Positions 35,206 to 47,149 of a DNA stretch of 64,000 nt are shown here, in pieces (within the stretch, counting starts at the first letter, position 1; each line of letters begins with the position of its first letter). Origin of the DNA: Paragonimus skrjabini miyazakii. Taxonomy: Eukaryota > Platyhelminthes > Trematoda > Plagiorchiida > Troglotrematidae. Position numbers and translations under genes: made by a program. Where the stretch lies: the NCBI GenBank assembly GCA_014338405.1, contig JTDE01000134.1, positions 263,266 through 327,265 on the forward strand, read 5' to 3'. A model generated the notes under the pieces. It had not been told where the DNA came from. It worked only from the letters and a program-made list of their open reading frames with translations, and did no database searches.

Positions 35206-35877
35206 GTTAACGCCGATGCACAAAAGTATATCAATGAGGTTTGGTTGTCATAACCAAAATCTCACCTATTCACAAATAGGAATAAGACATGTAGTGAGGG
35301 ATTTCGATCGATCAAACTGAATATCACTCACATCTGGTCACAGTATTAGAATTAAGCTTGACTGTTCAGTCAACCATAACCTGGTCTTGTTAACGGTTTA
35401 CTGTGGAAGAGCGTATCGAAGTGATAATTCAGTTGCGTTTAACGAGAGATCACAGATGCGGTAACCAACGTCAATGTCTCGTGATAACTGAGTTCATATC
35501 CTGGTGGAGTCATGGATGTGCACCAGGGATAAAACGTGACAGCAGTATATCTGTTCCCTGTGTTAAACGCGAGGGGCTGAAACGTGTACAAATATGAATG
35601 TTAGAGTTGACACCAAATGTGAGTAGTGTTCAGTTTGTGCTTATTGGGGCGTAGATAGGTTCAAATGTGGTCGGATGTGTCAAACTACTCATTAGAATAA
35701 ATAAGTAAACTGTGTACTTAATCATGACACGAGTAAAACAAATGAGCAATTGCATCTACTAAATACACTACATTGATATCAAGCACTCGCGTCATATCAG
35801 TGTGAATTTTAGTATGCTTAAAATCTGTTGCCGGTTTTCTCTTCTGCCAACCGATTACAATGTTTTTTTATTGATAG

Positions 35878-35928
35878 CTGCCCTAAAGCGCATTAATCAA
35901 GCAATCGGTTTGATCCAGTCGGAAGAAG
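35878..35928 (+). CDS. Putative phase-1 exon E13 (51 nt)
   Basis: The acceptor is gtttttttattgatag and the donor gaag|gtggtt (fair). It reads ALKRINQAIGLIQSEE in phase 1. One of five 51-nt exons. Confidence 0.55.
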
Positions 35929-36639
35929 GTGGTTAGTAATTTTAAATATTTATCTTGTGTATAATTATTCCGGGCATTATGTGTTTTGAGTAGTTACAGT
36001 ACATTCGTCTTTCCTGGTTGACACACACATATGGTATGAATAATTTTTTCAATGAAGGTCTCCAGACGTTTGTTGTGCACTCATTAAAGTTTTTGACTAT
36101 TGTTGTCATTCAAGAATTATGGTTTACAGAATGAGAAATATTCTCTTGTGAAACAGCGAATACTGAAACAATTCATACACGGATCATTGAACACTGAGAA
36201 GAATGTAGTGATCACTACTGCCACCCACTGTTTCTGAGAATTCAATTTATGTATGAGATGTCCAGACAGAGAACGAGAATTTACTTGTCATCCACGGTTT
36301 AAAACTTTAGTATTAGTATGGCTAATAAAAAGACCACTTGAAAAGTGGGGATGGATAATCTGCAACAAACGCTGCTTCGAACTCTATCGGTTCGTATCTA
36401 AAGCGATGTAACATAATGTCTTATTTTCCGCACTACAACAAACAATTTATAAATACTTCAAACCATTAAATTTAAACGAGCCTAGAACGCTTTGTATGTT
36501 TTTTCATGTCATCAAGGTTGTCAAGCGAGCAAAATTAACAGCAATTTGTTTCATAATTACGTCACGCCTTTGTGACCAAACTGATGAATTGTAGAATGAG
36601 TGATGCAGTTGAAAAGTGCGACACAACTACGAATCTCGT

Positions 36640-37140
36640 TCAGATTCAACCAGGTAGTCCATGTATAATTCAAAGGCACACTGCGTGCACGTGAGACCAC
36701 ATTTTGTGTTTATTCTTTCACTTGCGCCTGTGGAGCAAGATACGTCGGTCGCACAACCAGGCGCCTTTCTCAAAGGATACGTGAGCACCACCTCACGCGG
36801 TTGATTAAGGGCGAGGCGAAGCCCAGTTCAAGTGCAATTCTGGCATACCTTGTTGACTCAAGGCATCAGGTCTCACCAGGAGTGGCTTTCAAGCCCATTT
36901 GCCGCTCGCCCAGTCGTCCATTCATAAGAATCAATTTTCATATTCTGGCCATCGCGGAAACAATCGGAATTGGGTTGCGCAATCTACAGTTGTGCGCTCA
37001 GAAGAAATTTGTTCAGACACTACGGTTACCGTGGCCCCCGATTATTCACTTGACACCCCCGGAGGTAGATTTCTTCACCTAATTGTCCTCCAATTCACAA
37101 CCGCGTGGCGTAATTGTGTGACTAACTGGTTTTGATTTTG
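36640..37140 (+). mobile_element. Penelope-like remnant P5 with readable GIY-YIG domain
   Basis: CVYSFTCACGARYVGRTTRR followed by LSQRIREHH (36708-36795) is a GIY-YIG endonuclease core with the Y-V-G and R residues in place. SSSAILAYLVDSRHQV follows, then a frameshift and LAIAETIGIGLRNLQLCAQK, ending LRLPWPP. The reverse transcriptase part is absent. It is the clearest nuclease of the P1-type lineage here and is followed at once by a SINE-A copy. Confidence 0.8.
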
Positions 37141-37167
37141 CTGGCTTGACAACCAGGATGATATAAA

Positions 37168-37425
37168 TTGTTATGTGGGTGAGCGCTCACATATGATAAT
37201 TCGGTCGTGCCTAATGTGAGATCACTGTCGTAGTGGTCAATGTTGTTGCCTCATGAAGGCGTGGCCAGTCTCCTGGTCCCAGCTGCGGCAAGGATATACA
37301 CTATTGACAAGCTTTAATGGAAGCGAAACTCGAGTCTAATGCTTCTTTTCGAAAAGAGCCGACTAGAAAGTCTATGGGAATGCGACAGCTGCGATCGATT
37401 GTGAGTTATGTTCAGTTAGTAATGA
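37168..37425 (+). mobile_element. SINE-A copy 3
   Basis: Carries the gtgagcgctcacatatgataa block, a decayed tRNA-like part (37225-37285) and the full tail with ctcgagtctaatgcttcttt and gggaatgcgacagctgcgat, ending near gttatgttcag. Diverged relative to copies 8 and 9. Confidence 0.75.
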
Positions 37426-37589
37426 AAAGGCTTTGTAACTGGTCGAATGATGAATAACCGGAAACATATTGTTCACCAAAGCACCTTTTATGGTTTTATT
37501 GTAAATTAATTCAGAACTTAATTATGAAATCAACGCATGCAAAATCTGAGGTTTTGTGTAAGTACCGCACTAGCTAACAAGTTCTGATG

Positions 37590-37960
37590 AGGTCTGTGGG
37601 CTCGACTTGACGAGAAGTTGTACAAGCGAGTCACTGATTGGAGTTGACATGACAATTAGTGTGTTTGTCGTTAATTTGATCGGGCAACCTGAATATCCAT
37701 CACAAGTGAATTTCATCGAGTACTTGCACAGGTTAATTCTGCTTGGTTTTTCACAAAATCAGCACAGCGATAGTCAATGCAATTATTTCATAACAACAGA
37801 AGCCACAGTTCGAATGTCAGTCGAGGCACCGATACTCTCTACTAATGAACGTCAACATGATCAAAACTCGAGTCTAGTCGTTCTTTCATAAATTCGTCAA
37901 CTGAAGAGTCTACGGGAGTGAAATAGCCGTGGTCGTCTGTGAGTGGTGTTCGGTCAACAA
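37590..37960 (+). mobile_element. SINE-A copy 4, strongly decayed
   Basis: The atcgggcaacctga block of the SINE-A 5' region (37678-37692) and the ctcgagtctag and gagtctacgggagtg tail blocks (37865-37930) are recognisable, but the tRNA-like part is lost. The open frame across it is a by-product. Confidence 0.55.
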
Positions 37961-38479
37961 AACGCTAGATGTTCATTTTCTACAAGTATGACAGTCAGAC
38001 GATTGCTAATGACCAGGAGTAGTTGTCCAGAACAGGTAAGTAAATCGAAAAATCATTGCGTCAAGTAAAAATTTAGGTCATTGTAACAGTAACCTGGAGG
38101 ACCGGCTGTTAATGGAGTGATCGATTTCCCCCTCCATGAGTAGGAAGAAAAAGGGTGTAGGTGAGTGAATGATAGAACAGTGAACCAGGATCAAAGTTGG
38201 GAGAGGAGCAACTGGGTACATTGATAGCCCATTGCATCATTAGTGTACAGGTCCGAGCATATAGGCAGTCAGTCATCTGAACTGGGAAGGAAAGCACATA
38301 GTCACTGCGAAATTACAAAACAGATGTGACAATTAAGTGAGCTTTCTTCCATAATTTAAGAGTCAATAACAAGTTTGCAACTGATAAACATTTGACATAT
38401 GATATTGTTGAGTTTGAAAGAAGCAGGTAGTCCTGGTAAATGTGCATGCAAACAAGACTGGATCCAAATCAGTTTTAAG

Positions 38480-38560
38480 CTTTATTCATCACAACTGCTA
38501 ACTGCCTATGACAAAGAGGTCGGTGGTTCAAACCATTCGACCAGGATATGCACTTTCGTA
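38480..38560 (+). mobile_element. tRNA-like SINE fragment
   Basis: A B-box ggttcaaacc at 38524-38533 is followed by ggatatgcact, as in SINE-A. The A box is not clear. Confidence 0.35.
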
Positions 38561-39184
38561 TATCCTTACTAAAAGCATATAACATGTAAACGGATTCCGC
38601 TCTGAATGGACAAAACTGTTACTTTTCACCCTGGTGCAAAATAAAGATCGCGGGTTTTTAGTCGTATTCGTTTGAAGTGGGTATTGAAACATACCAAAAG
38701 AATGCATGTGGCCATCAACATCGTGTATGTTTCGTCTAATGTAAACTATCATCTTCAACTGACCTTGGCTGTGAACTTGCCGAGATTTGATGTAAAGAAT
38801 GCATTTTCCTTTCCTACCTCTCACTTTCAACTATCTCAGTCTCTTAGTCCACTTGAAAACGTGATGAGTAAAATTCACAGTTCTATTAAAATAAATTAGA
38901 TAACCTAACCCAAAACGTGTTCCTCTAAAGTCTTGCAATACGACAGTCTTGCGGCATCTGTCCAGTATATTTTGATTGAATCAACAGAGGGCTAAAGAAC
39001 GGAATCCGTTTTGCATCCAGATGTTCATTCTTAAATCAACCTTCAACTATGGTTGATCTAGTTCGTATTTCCGTCAATTAGTCAGCAAACAAAACATAAA
39101 AACGTCAACAAGAAATGTTGGTGTAAAAATCAACGCCTTTTGTCGCTTGACCACCTATCCCGCAAACATCGCTTTGTGTTACAG

Positions 39185-39283
39185 TGACTGAGGTTGAACA
39201 GAAAGCTGAATGGGCTAGATTTTTAGTAAACTCCATAATTAATCTAAACACTGTGTCCCCATCTGTGGAGTCAAGTCTGGATC
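39185..39283 (+). CDS. Candidate phase-1 exon (99 nt)
   Basis: The acceptor is gctttgtgttacag. Phase 1 reads TEVEQKAEWARFLVNSIINL and reaches a weak donor gatc|gtaaat. The frame stays open to a stop at 39522, so a longer or terminal exon is an alternative. Confidence 0.35.
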
Positions 39284-39814
39284 GTAAATTTTTGCCGAGT
39301 ATTGATTTAAGAATGCGACTCAGACTACCACTCAGTGGTTACAGTCAGTTCGGAGAGTTTCTGTTAGGGGGATACTATAAGTATACTACTCTACTGACAA
39401 GTTTATCAAGAAGATTCTTTCTGGTCTGTCTTACAACGTTCATCAAACTGTGTGGACCATATGAAGAATTTTTTCGTTCTTGGTTTAAACATACAATTTC
39501 GCTCACAGAGCAATTGCTCTAACCTATCTGTTGCATTTCCTTTCGCATCAGAACCTAAGGAATAGTTAGATTATAAAGTGTCAGTAGGCAGCAGAACTCA
39601 TAGGCTGTGTCTACTAATCAATTTCATTTGTGAGACATCATTTTACAATTCACAAAATCGGTGAAATACCCAAGATTCATTCCAACCATAAGATTAATTT
39701 GTGCTTACTGATGTTTCATAGTTCGATGTAGCTTCCAATGTCTAGCCTTGTATTACGGGTGTATTTTTAGACTTCTTATATTAGTATTAAATATTTCATT
39801 TTTTTATTCATAAG

Positions 39815-39874
39815 GCAAACATTCTCAAATGTATCAGCAACACTTGTGGGAGATGATGAACATCACTACAAACA
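39815..39874 (+). CDS. Putative phase-1 exon E14 (60 nt)
   Basis: The acceptor is catttttttattcataag and the donor aaca|gtaagt. It reads KHSQMYQQHLWEMMNITTN in phase 1, with an N-X-T site. Confidence 0.6.
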
Positions 39875-40863
39875 GTAAGTGTAGTGGATGTCTGTTGAGA
39901 ATAGCTATTGTGAGTTGTGTTGTTGCGAGTTCGAATATATATATGTGGGTACAATGGAAGATATTGTTTATCAACTACTTCAATCTCCCACCGCGATTTA
40001 TTGCACGCAAAGTACAATAGAAGTTGGTTCATTTTTGTATGTACCATGAGGTGAAGGTCAGCTTCATTCTGATACATTGCATAAGATACAACGCAGATAC
40101 TGAGTTCAGTCTAAGAGAAATGGTTACCATCTGACTGTTTAGGGCGACAGAACACGAGCATTCCATTTAAGCGCAAATCTGACCTTTTAGCGGGTAACCA
40201 AGTTGGTGTCCTTTTGAAAGTGGGCTATACTCAGTTGGTTCTTTGTGTTGATGACATCACTGTGTAGCAGCTTCTTGAATGAAAATTTATAAACCGACTG
40301 GTTTTTGAACAGTCAAGAGTTTTCACTAACACATTCATACTATTTCAACAATTCGGATTAACTTATTTTCCTCGAACGAAGATCCAGGCAGACCAATAGT
40401 ATGGACAGAATTCATTTGTTTGTCCATCATGTAATTAGACCAATCAAGACAGAAGCAAATCAGCCCGTTACGTTCTCAATGTACTTAGAGTTAGGCATTT
40501 GAATCATACGAAGTTATCCAATTTTGATTTTACTTCTACACATTTGTTTTCCTGTACACTAGTTCTGTCCTTCATACACTCATCAGTCCATTTTTACAGA
40601 TAGTTGGTTGAAGATACGGTTGGTTATCTTCTTTAATCAAAAAATATTTCAAGCGATCAATACCGTTGCGTGACCACGAACTAATGCTAGTAGCAAACGA
40701 ATGGCGGGCTGTGGATGTTATTCATTGTTCATAAGAAATTAGTACTGAGAAAACAAATATTTTAAAGAATTCCTGGTACAATTAAAAATGACTGTTATTC
40801 TAGAATATTCCCATTTTAAAAAAATGTTTTTCAAACATTCAATAACAAAATCCGTACTTCCAG

Positions 40864-40911
40864 CCAATCTGAATCTCACAAAGTCCAATCTGCACAAAGG
40901 ATTGATTGAAA
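40864..40911 (+). CDS. Putative phase-1 exon E15 (48 nt)
   Basis: The acceptor is ccgtacttccag and the donor gaaa|gtaagt. It reads NLNLTKSNLHKGLIE in phase 1, with an N-X-T site. Confidence 0.6.
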
Positions 40912-41300
40912 GTAAGTCATAGAATACGGCTGTTCTCTTCTGTTTCTGTACAAACTACTTATTTCCTGTCCGATATAACGTTTTCATAATCATGCCCATT
41001 ATCAAAAGGCCTATAAATCCTGGTTCCAAAACACTGTTGTAAACTCGTGTGTATACCAAACATCGACGTATAAAACAGTCCGACTTTAAAAGTTTCTCAA
41101 AGGACACACCGTTGTTAACTAGCTTAAACTACAGGTTTCTGTATGTAATTCACTTTTCATGTTTGTGTCTGGTATACAACCATCAATTATTAATGAGTAA
41201 TGAAAATTTTTAATTGTTGCCCGTTATTTTTAGCCCGTCGTCATCGTTACTGATCGACTTTTTATCAATGTTTTCAATGGTCTTCTTGTTAACAGAGTTA

Positions 41301-41316
41301 CACACACACACACACT
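41301..41316. repeat. (CA)n microsatellite
   Basis: About eight CA units. Confidence 0.85.
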
Positions 41317-41398
41317 ACATTCGCTTTGTGCAGTGACATGTTATTACGTCCAAATGGGATGTGAATACCTTTGTGTCAACGATTGTCTTCAACAGTTC

Positions 41399-41802
41399 TC
41401 ATAAGGCTGATACATGTACATGGGATTCATTGGGTATGTATAAAACTGGGATATGGTTGTACAAAGTGGCAACTGTGAATGGCTGACTAACCGGGCGCTG
41501 GCAAGTTTGTTTGTGTGTACTGCCCACATGAAGCACGTGACCAGTTTGTGATAACGTGTTGATAGTGTTGGCAGGTAAATGAGATTCTCTTGCAACATTA
41601 TACCCAAAGTATTCATGAAAAATTAAAGTTACAAACGGCTGTTTTAGATAATTATCATAAGACATATACAAATACAAGGGATTCATTCGAGTTATATAAA
41701 AAAAACGGAATATGGTTATACGCAGTTGTAATAGTCATGGCAACTGTGAGTGGGTGTTGTGTGTGTTGTGCTTACATGAAATATGCGATAATGTGTTAAT
41801 CG
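41399..41802. repeat. Diverged tandem duplication
   Basis: The segments 41399-41565 and 41656-41802 align end to end in the same orientation with small gaps. Shared blocks are gggattcatt, atatggtt and cacatgaa/tacatgaa, and the ends are gataacgtgttga and gataatgtgttaa. The second copy keeps an open frame, the first has stops. Confidence 0.7.
41575..41799 (+). CDS. ORF with C-terminal membrane segment
   Basis: After a gttggcag acceptor-like site the frame reads NEILLQHYTQSIHEKLKLQT and then LDNYHKTYTNT. It ends in a hydrophobic helix, IWLYAVVIVMATVSGCCVCC, six residues before a stop. The layout (polar helix then terminal membrane anchor) resembles tail-anchored proteins. A related peptide, HYSRSINETSRLQTAAFDN, is read on the minus strand at 43800-43870, with many differences at third codon positions. 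The phase is 0, so it need not belong to the main exon series. It may be a repeat-borne ORF. Confidence 0.35.
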   Translation, partial: VNEILLQHYTQSIHEKLKLQTAVLDNYHKTYTNTRDSFELYKKNGIWLYAVVIVMATVSGCCVCCAYMKYAIMC

Positions 41803-41814
41803 AGTTACTGGGTT

Positions 41815-43015
41815 CACACGGCTTCCGCACGGACACGAATGGTCACGGGAGGTGCAGAGCCTGTACGAATTTCTTTCGGGCACACATCTAAGGTTGCAGG
41901 GTCTGATAACCATCGCCTCCGCCGCCGATAACAGTCTAGCCCTGAAAACTCGGGAATGGACGCGATACACCTCATAAATAATTTTGAGTGTTATTTTGCC
42001 CAAGATTTTGATGACCTATGTCGATCAGATTCGATCCGATAGCACGTTAGATGGGTTTTGTCACATCAACACATACTCATCTGGGAAGGTGTTCACGGAT
42101 GTTTTTTGATAGTAGCCCAGTTGTCTTCTCAATGTAACCAACCTGAGAACAGCATGTGAGCAGTTAATTAAAGAATGACAAAGAAAACTTTTGCAAACGA
42201 TTTTTGCGATGACACCCACACCTGTCGCCTCTTAAACGAAGTGATAATCCGTGCAGTATGGTAGATCTTGGCCAATACATTTTTGTCAACTTGCTACTGA
42301 TCAGTTTTTTAGGTGCATCGACTTTAAATATTACACTGATAAAACTCGGTTTTTTCGCTACTGTTTCCACCGCTTTTTGGACATTTTTAAATTCCATATT
42401 GGTTTCTACAAATCTTCCTGTATATCTATTCTGGCTTGATATTTCACGGATTTGTTGCTATTCATTGTCTGTGATGTTTAGCTTGCATATCCTTCTTACT
42501 CTATCGGCTAGGCAGCCAATCAAATTTCGTTTTCGGTTTGATTGAATACAGCTTAAGAACTGAGTGTACTGCCCCGTTCACGTCTTTCTCTATGGGCGGA
42601 TCTTTGGATGGATCAGTCAACTCTATAGTCCACTGACATGTCAAGAAAAGACCATTTATCGTCCTTCTCTTCCTACAGAGTGAACTACCTACCCTGGTGT
42701 GCAAGATTAAATGCCAGCAGGAAGCCTTGCCCATTAGTGGAGTCTTTGATAACGCCAAATATTTCATCTGCATAGCGCAAATTGAAGAGAAATTAGGAAA
42801 TTGCAGGTCCTCACTGATTAAGTTTCGGTCTAGCCATAAAGATGTCTGTGAACAAAGGACTAAGTGGAGACCCCATAGTTTCCCCCATCTTTCTGTCCAC
42901 ACACATATCAACATTGAACTGAAATTAGACGTTGTATGTGCAGAATCACAATAATTCTTTTAAACTTTTGATCGGAATATCGATTTTCCTCTGATTCTCT
43001 TCAATGTGATTATAT
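41815..43015 (-). mobile_element. Penelope-like element P6 with reverse transcriptase
   Basis: Minus-strand frames give MGETMGSPLSPLFTDIFM (about 42900-42850) and then LRYADEIFGVIKD (42775). The expected Y-x-D-D active-site motif is here Y-A-D-E. EEKDDKWSFLDMSVDYR follows (42640), then KKPSFISVIFK (42340). Then come a decayed nuclease region with NIREHLP near 42095 and the tail IIYEVYRV, RARLLSAAEAM (about 41980-41910). This is the standard RT to GIY-YIG order. Many stops and shifts are present, so it is inactive. Antisense to the exon series. Confidence 0.8.
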
Positions 43016-43574
43016 AAGTATACTATTGCTTGTTTAAACGGTACCTTTGTCAATGGTGGTGTGACATGCAGAGAAAGCATCTGGTAATTTGTAATGTTTA
43101 TCGAGTCGACAGAGTCCACAAACTGGAATGTATCTTTCAGGTATATGAAATAACGATCGGGCTACAATGTGATATGGTGCATTATTTGTGGCAAGGATCG
43201 GGCGTACGAGCAGCACACCTTTGTGAAAGTTGAGGAATCCGCACAGTTATGGAATAACCATAAAAATCGGTCTGGTTCTCGTAAACATAATTGCATTAGT
43301 CATGTCAGTTTATTTCATTTGACGACATAGTTTGAATAAGCTCTTCTCAGTTGATGTAACTTTCTCCGATTCCATCTTTATGAACTATGATTAATCAGAC
43401 AAAAAAACGAATCATCTTGTCAATATAATTTGCCTTGTATCGTAGAAGTACTCTGCTCCTTTAACCGGCCCCGTCAAAATTACGTTACGATCGCTTTGCA
43501 ACTCTGTTATCTTTCGTTATTATTATTGGGTACAACCCTATTCTAGTTTTTTGTATCAGTTCTATGTATAAATT

Positions 43575-43960
43575 TGATGCATGATTGGTCACGGGGCGTG
43601 TAGGGCCTTCACGAATCTCTTTTCAGCACACAGCTGGGGTTTGTGTAGTCTGATTGGAGTCGGCTGTGCCTTTGACAACAGTCTTGCTCTGATAGCTCGG
43701 GAATGGACGTGGGACACTTTGTACACAATGCTGAAGGCTCTGTCGACCGTGATTTTAATGAACCGTGGGGTTACAAATACTTGATGAGAGTTGTCAAAAG
43801 CAGCTGTTTGCAACCTTGAAGTCTCATTAATACTCCGGCTATAATGAGAGGACATTTGTTGCAAAAGGTTCGTGCTCCCGACAAGCTCGTCTGGCCCTGC
43901 ACAGAAATGGCGGCAGTCAGGTGAAGGTTGGGGTAGCCCATGCAATTCAAGCGTCTACGT
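43575..43960 (-). mobile_element. Penelope-like remnant P7 fused to an extra segment
   Basis: The minus frame reads RAFSIVYKVSHVHSRAIRAR then IRLHKPQLCAEKRFVKAL, the usual tail. Before it, in the same frame, comes HYSRSINETSRLQTAAFDN, which is not Penelope-like but resembles the ORF at 41575-41799. P7 lies 5' of P6 in the same orientation, as expected for the partial tandem copies known from this family. Confidence 0.7.
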
Positions 43961-45200
43961 CAGAAAATGGGCTGAGCATACGGTCTACTAAGGGCTGTGG
44001 ACTATTGAATAGAGTATGCTAATAGCTAGTGATGAAAGGTTGATATATTATGGTTGTAGACTAATAAAAATATGGTCAAAACAAGAAAACCTGCGTATTT
44101 CGATCAGCTATAAACATATTCATAAGTGGTTTGAAATTTCGTTAGATACAAGTTGGCTCTTACTTACGTTTGACTACACTAGTTGGGTGAACATTTCAGC
44201 TCGTCCATTGTTTAAATTGAATGGATGAGTTAGTAAATTGGCCTTGACGACTAATAAACGTGGCTGGCGTCAAACTACAGAATCTCTGGGTGAATTATTG
44301 TTAGTTTCAACATATGACGAAATGAGGGTGGAAAATAAAAGACCAGCACCTTCGTTCAGTAAAAAGAATGGCAGGAAATGGTAGATAACCAGTCAGCCGA
44401 AAAACAGTTGACTGATTACCGTCTGAACTGGAAGTTGTGTAAGCTTGGCAGCAGATATGATTATTGTGCTTCAAGATATAAAGATGGGCAGAGATGGGAT
44501 ACACACAAGAAACAGATCAAAAAATTGACTCTCATTTATGAATACACTTCCCTTACCTTTTTTTATCGAACACGCTAACTTGCTATGGTGGGATACCGAA
44601 TCATATTAATGTGTCATAACTAAGCGATATGACTCATCTGATAGCCAGTATGATGAATAAGCTGTGGCATGACCGAATGAGTTTTGTAACTGTGTCACAG
44701 CCAACCTTAATTCAGTCGTGTTATGTGTGACTGCAGACCGGCATAAAACTTGTCTAATGTTTTACTGAGTATCGTGATTATTTTCCGTTTTTTTTCGCGA
44801 TTGTGGTGAAGACCGATCAAGATTGTTTGATCGAGGAGGTGTCCGATTGTTAGAGACAGCTGATTGACTGATCGAAGTTTGCATAACCTCGGTTGTGCCG
44901 TAGAGAGCCCACATGCAAAGTGGTACCACCCGACCACATGGCATTTTTTCTTTTTGATGCCCCATACTCTGAAAGGTTTCCTTTTTATTTCATAATGCAC
45001 CCGCATCCTGCTAACAACACAACTGATTGCGCCAGTAGTGTACCTCAATTGTAGGATACAACTGCCTGGAGTTTCCGCACAATGATGGAACCGCTTTTTA
45101 TTCACCAACATTGAGTCGAATATCACCACACCTCGTGCCGAATCTTGTTGTTAGTAAACAGTTCAAATTCACTGCAACTTACTCTACTTTTAATCTACAG

Positions 45201-45266
45201 TCTCAACTTTAAGTTTAGAGAGAAAGCAGATGACCATGCATAACTTGACTAACACACCACATTCAA
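45201..45266 (+). CDS. Candidate phase-1 exon (66 nt)
   Basis: The acceptor acttttaatctacag and the donor tcaa|gtgggt enclose STLSLERKQMTMHNLTNT and more in phase 1-1. The minus-strand ORF at 44707-45129 ends just before it and has no known domain. Confidence 0.35.
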
Positions 45267-45738
45267 GTGGGTTGCTCTTGATGACCTTGTTTCATTCTGT
45301 ATGGCTGGTATAATGCCACCAAGATAAGACAGTCAATCCAGTTCATAAACTGTTCCAGTCCTGAGGCCCCTGAATTGCCCATAACAAACCTGTTAGATGT
45401 CGTGAACTCGACGTGACAGGAGCAGTCGATATTGCACCACTCCGAGCATTGGACTGATAATCGGTTCTAGTGCGGTTTTCTTGCTACCACAATACGTACG
45501 ATATAGAAGAGGTTCACTCACGGAGACTATCAATGATGTTGACAACGGTTCAGTGAGAAAGTCATCCTAATAAGGGTTAGTCTACAAAATATTCCCAACG
45601 CAAGCTCGTTTCGCTTTAATAGAGAAATGAGCACCTTATTTGAGAGATTTTGAATCACGTTCAACATTGGCAGTTTTACTGCCCCATGAACTTTCTTTTC
45701 TGAGGATGTACTCTGTAATGATCTGTTTACAATATCAG

Positions 45739-45801
45739 ACTGGGACCCGCTAGCTGATCAGATGTTTGTCTGTCTCGTGCGTTTATTGGATGGAACTGCG
45801 A
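45739..45801 (+). CDS. Putative phase-1 exon E16 (63 nt)
   Basis: The acceptor is ctgtttacaatatcag and the donor gcga|gtgagt. It reads WDPLADQMFVCLVRLLDGTA, with a split D codon before and a split S/N codon after. Strong donor and recurrent 63-nt length. Confidence 0.65.
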
Positions 45802-46325
45802 GTGAGTCCGAGAAATTCATCGTTTCACACTGATAATTTTACCGTACTTTCTACACAAGCCTGACCTGACCCGTCATATATGGCCATAGCCTTGATATTA
45901 ATTGAAAATGAACCGAGCTGTTTTTGTCCCTAATATCTCATTACGATAAAACTGCAATATATTAAGTGTTACTATGCTTCTAAAATACTCATATTTAGTA
46001 GGTCCCTAATGACCAGTATCAAAGCAGTATTGCACTTTGCAATACGCTTATCTCATGAAAGATTGAACTAGAGTGCAGTAGTAGGACAGGGTAAGAATAT
46101 TCACTACCAGTTGGCTACATCGGAAACGTTAACTGAGTCTAATGCTTTTGTCGGAAGTATTCCAGTCCAGAGGTCCTGAAGAAAGTGATAGCATACATCA
46201 AATGTGAACTATGAGTTGCTTACGAGTACGAATGACAATTTGGGTGAATAACAGCACTGTATGAACTTATGTGCTATGATTCAGTTCTGAAACAATAAAA
46301 CTACCACATATGTTCTCTATTTGAG

Positions 46326-46376
46326 GTGATGCTATCATCAACAGCTACATGAAACTGGCTAGAGTGATACAAAACG
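46326..46376 (+). CDS. Putative phase-1 exon E17 (51 nt)
   Basis: The acceptor is gttctctatttgag and the donor aacg|gtaagt. It reads DAIINSYMKLARVIQN in phase 1. Confidence 0.6.
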
Positions 46377-47092
46377 GTAAGTTCACTTAGTGAAAAATGT
46401 TTTTTTTTTAAAATGACAAACGGAAGCGGACATAAAACAGGTAGAGATTGATCTCCGGCTTACTAGAAAATATGTCTATGCAGCCAATCACCGCAATCAA
46501 ACATATCAAAACAGAACAGACAAAACAAATCAAATCTGTTACTAGCGTACTCACGTTTGCTATTTCAAACAGCGACTTCAACCCAAATATCGTGTTCACA
46601 TAAATCTATGTTACCGTGCTTATGACGCACTACAAAATCATGCTTGCATAGTTTCTGGCAAGGTTAGTTGAATTGAAGTTGATAAAGTCCATCATATGAC
46701 CCTATACGGACAGAGGTGGCCAGGGCGACTGATAAAGTCATATTATGTTATGTTATATTTTACTTGGCGGTTGAAGACATAGATCAAGTTTTTCAAACGC
46801 ATAAATCCATGCGCCGATAGCTAAACTCTTCAATTTTTATGAGCTTCATTCAGATATTACTGACTGAAGAGTTTGAACGTACGTGATGGTGACTGTCAAA
46901 ATTTGGAATATTCAGACAGAGCACATCAGTATTGTTGAATACTTTACGTTATCAGAACCTAAGGGTGTTTCTGATGATTGCTCGTCATATTTCAATGAGG
47001 GCATACGCTTTTGGTAAGCAGTGAGTGTATCCAAGTCCTAGACTGCTTTTACATGTTTTTCCACTTCAGTCGTTGTCATTTTAATGATTTAG

Positions 47093-47149
47093 CTCTTCTC
47101 TGGTTGTTAACCGATGCAGTTAGTCAATTTGAAATATTCCAGATGAAGG
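47093..47149 (+). CDS. Putative phase-1 exon E18 (57 nt)
   Basis: The acceptor is attttaatgatttag and the donor aagg|gtacgt. It reads LLWLLTDAVSQFEIFQMK in phase 1. Confidence 0.55.

Noticed and set aside
42258..42545. Hydrophobic plus-strand ORF resembling a membrane protein
   Set aside because: It is the complement of the lysine-rich part of Penelope element P6.
44707..45129. 140-codon minus-strand ORF
   Set aside because: No domain, start or splice context. An ORF of this length is expected about once by chance in a window of this size and composition.
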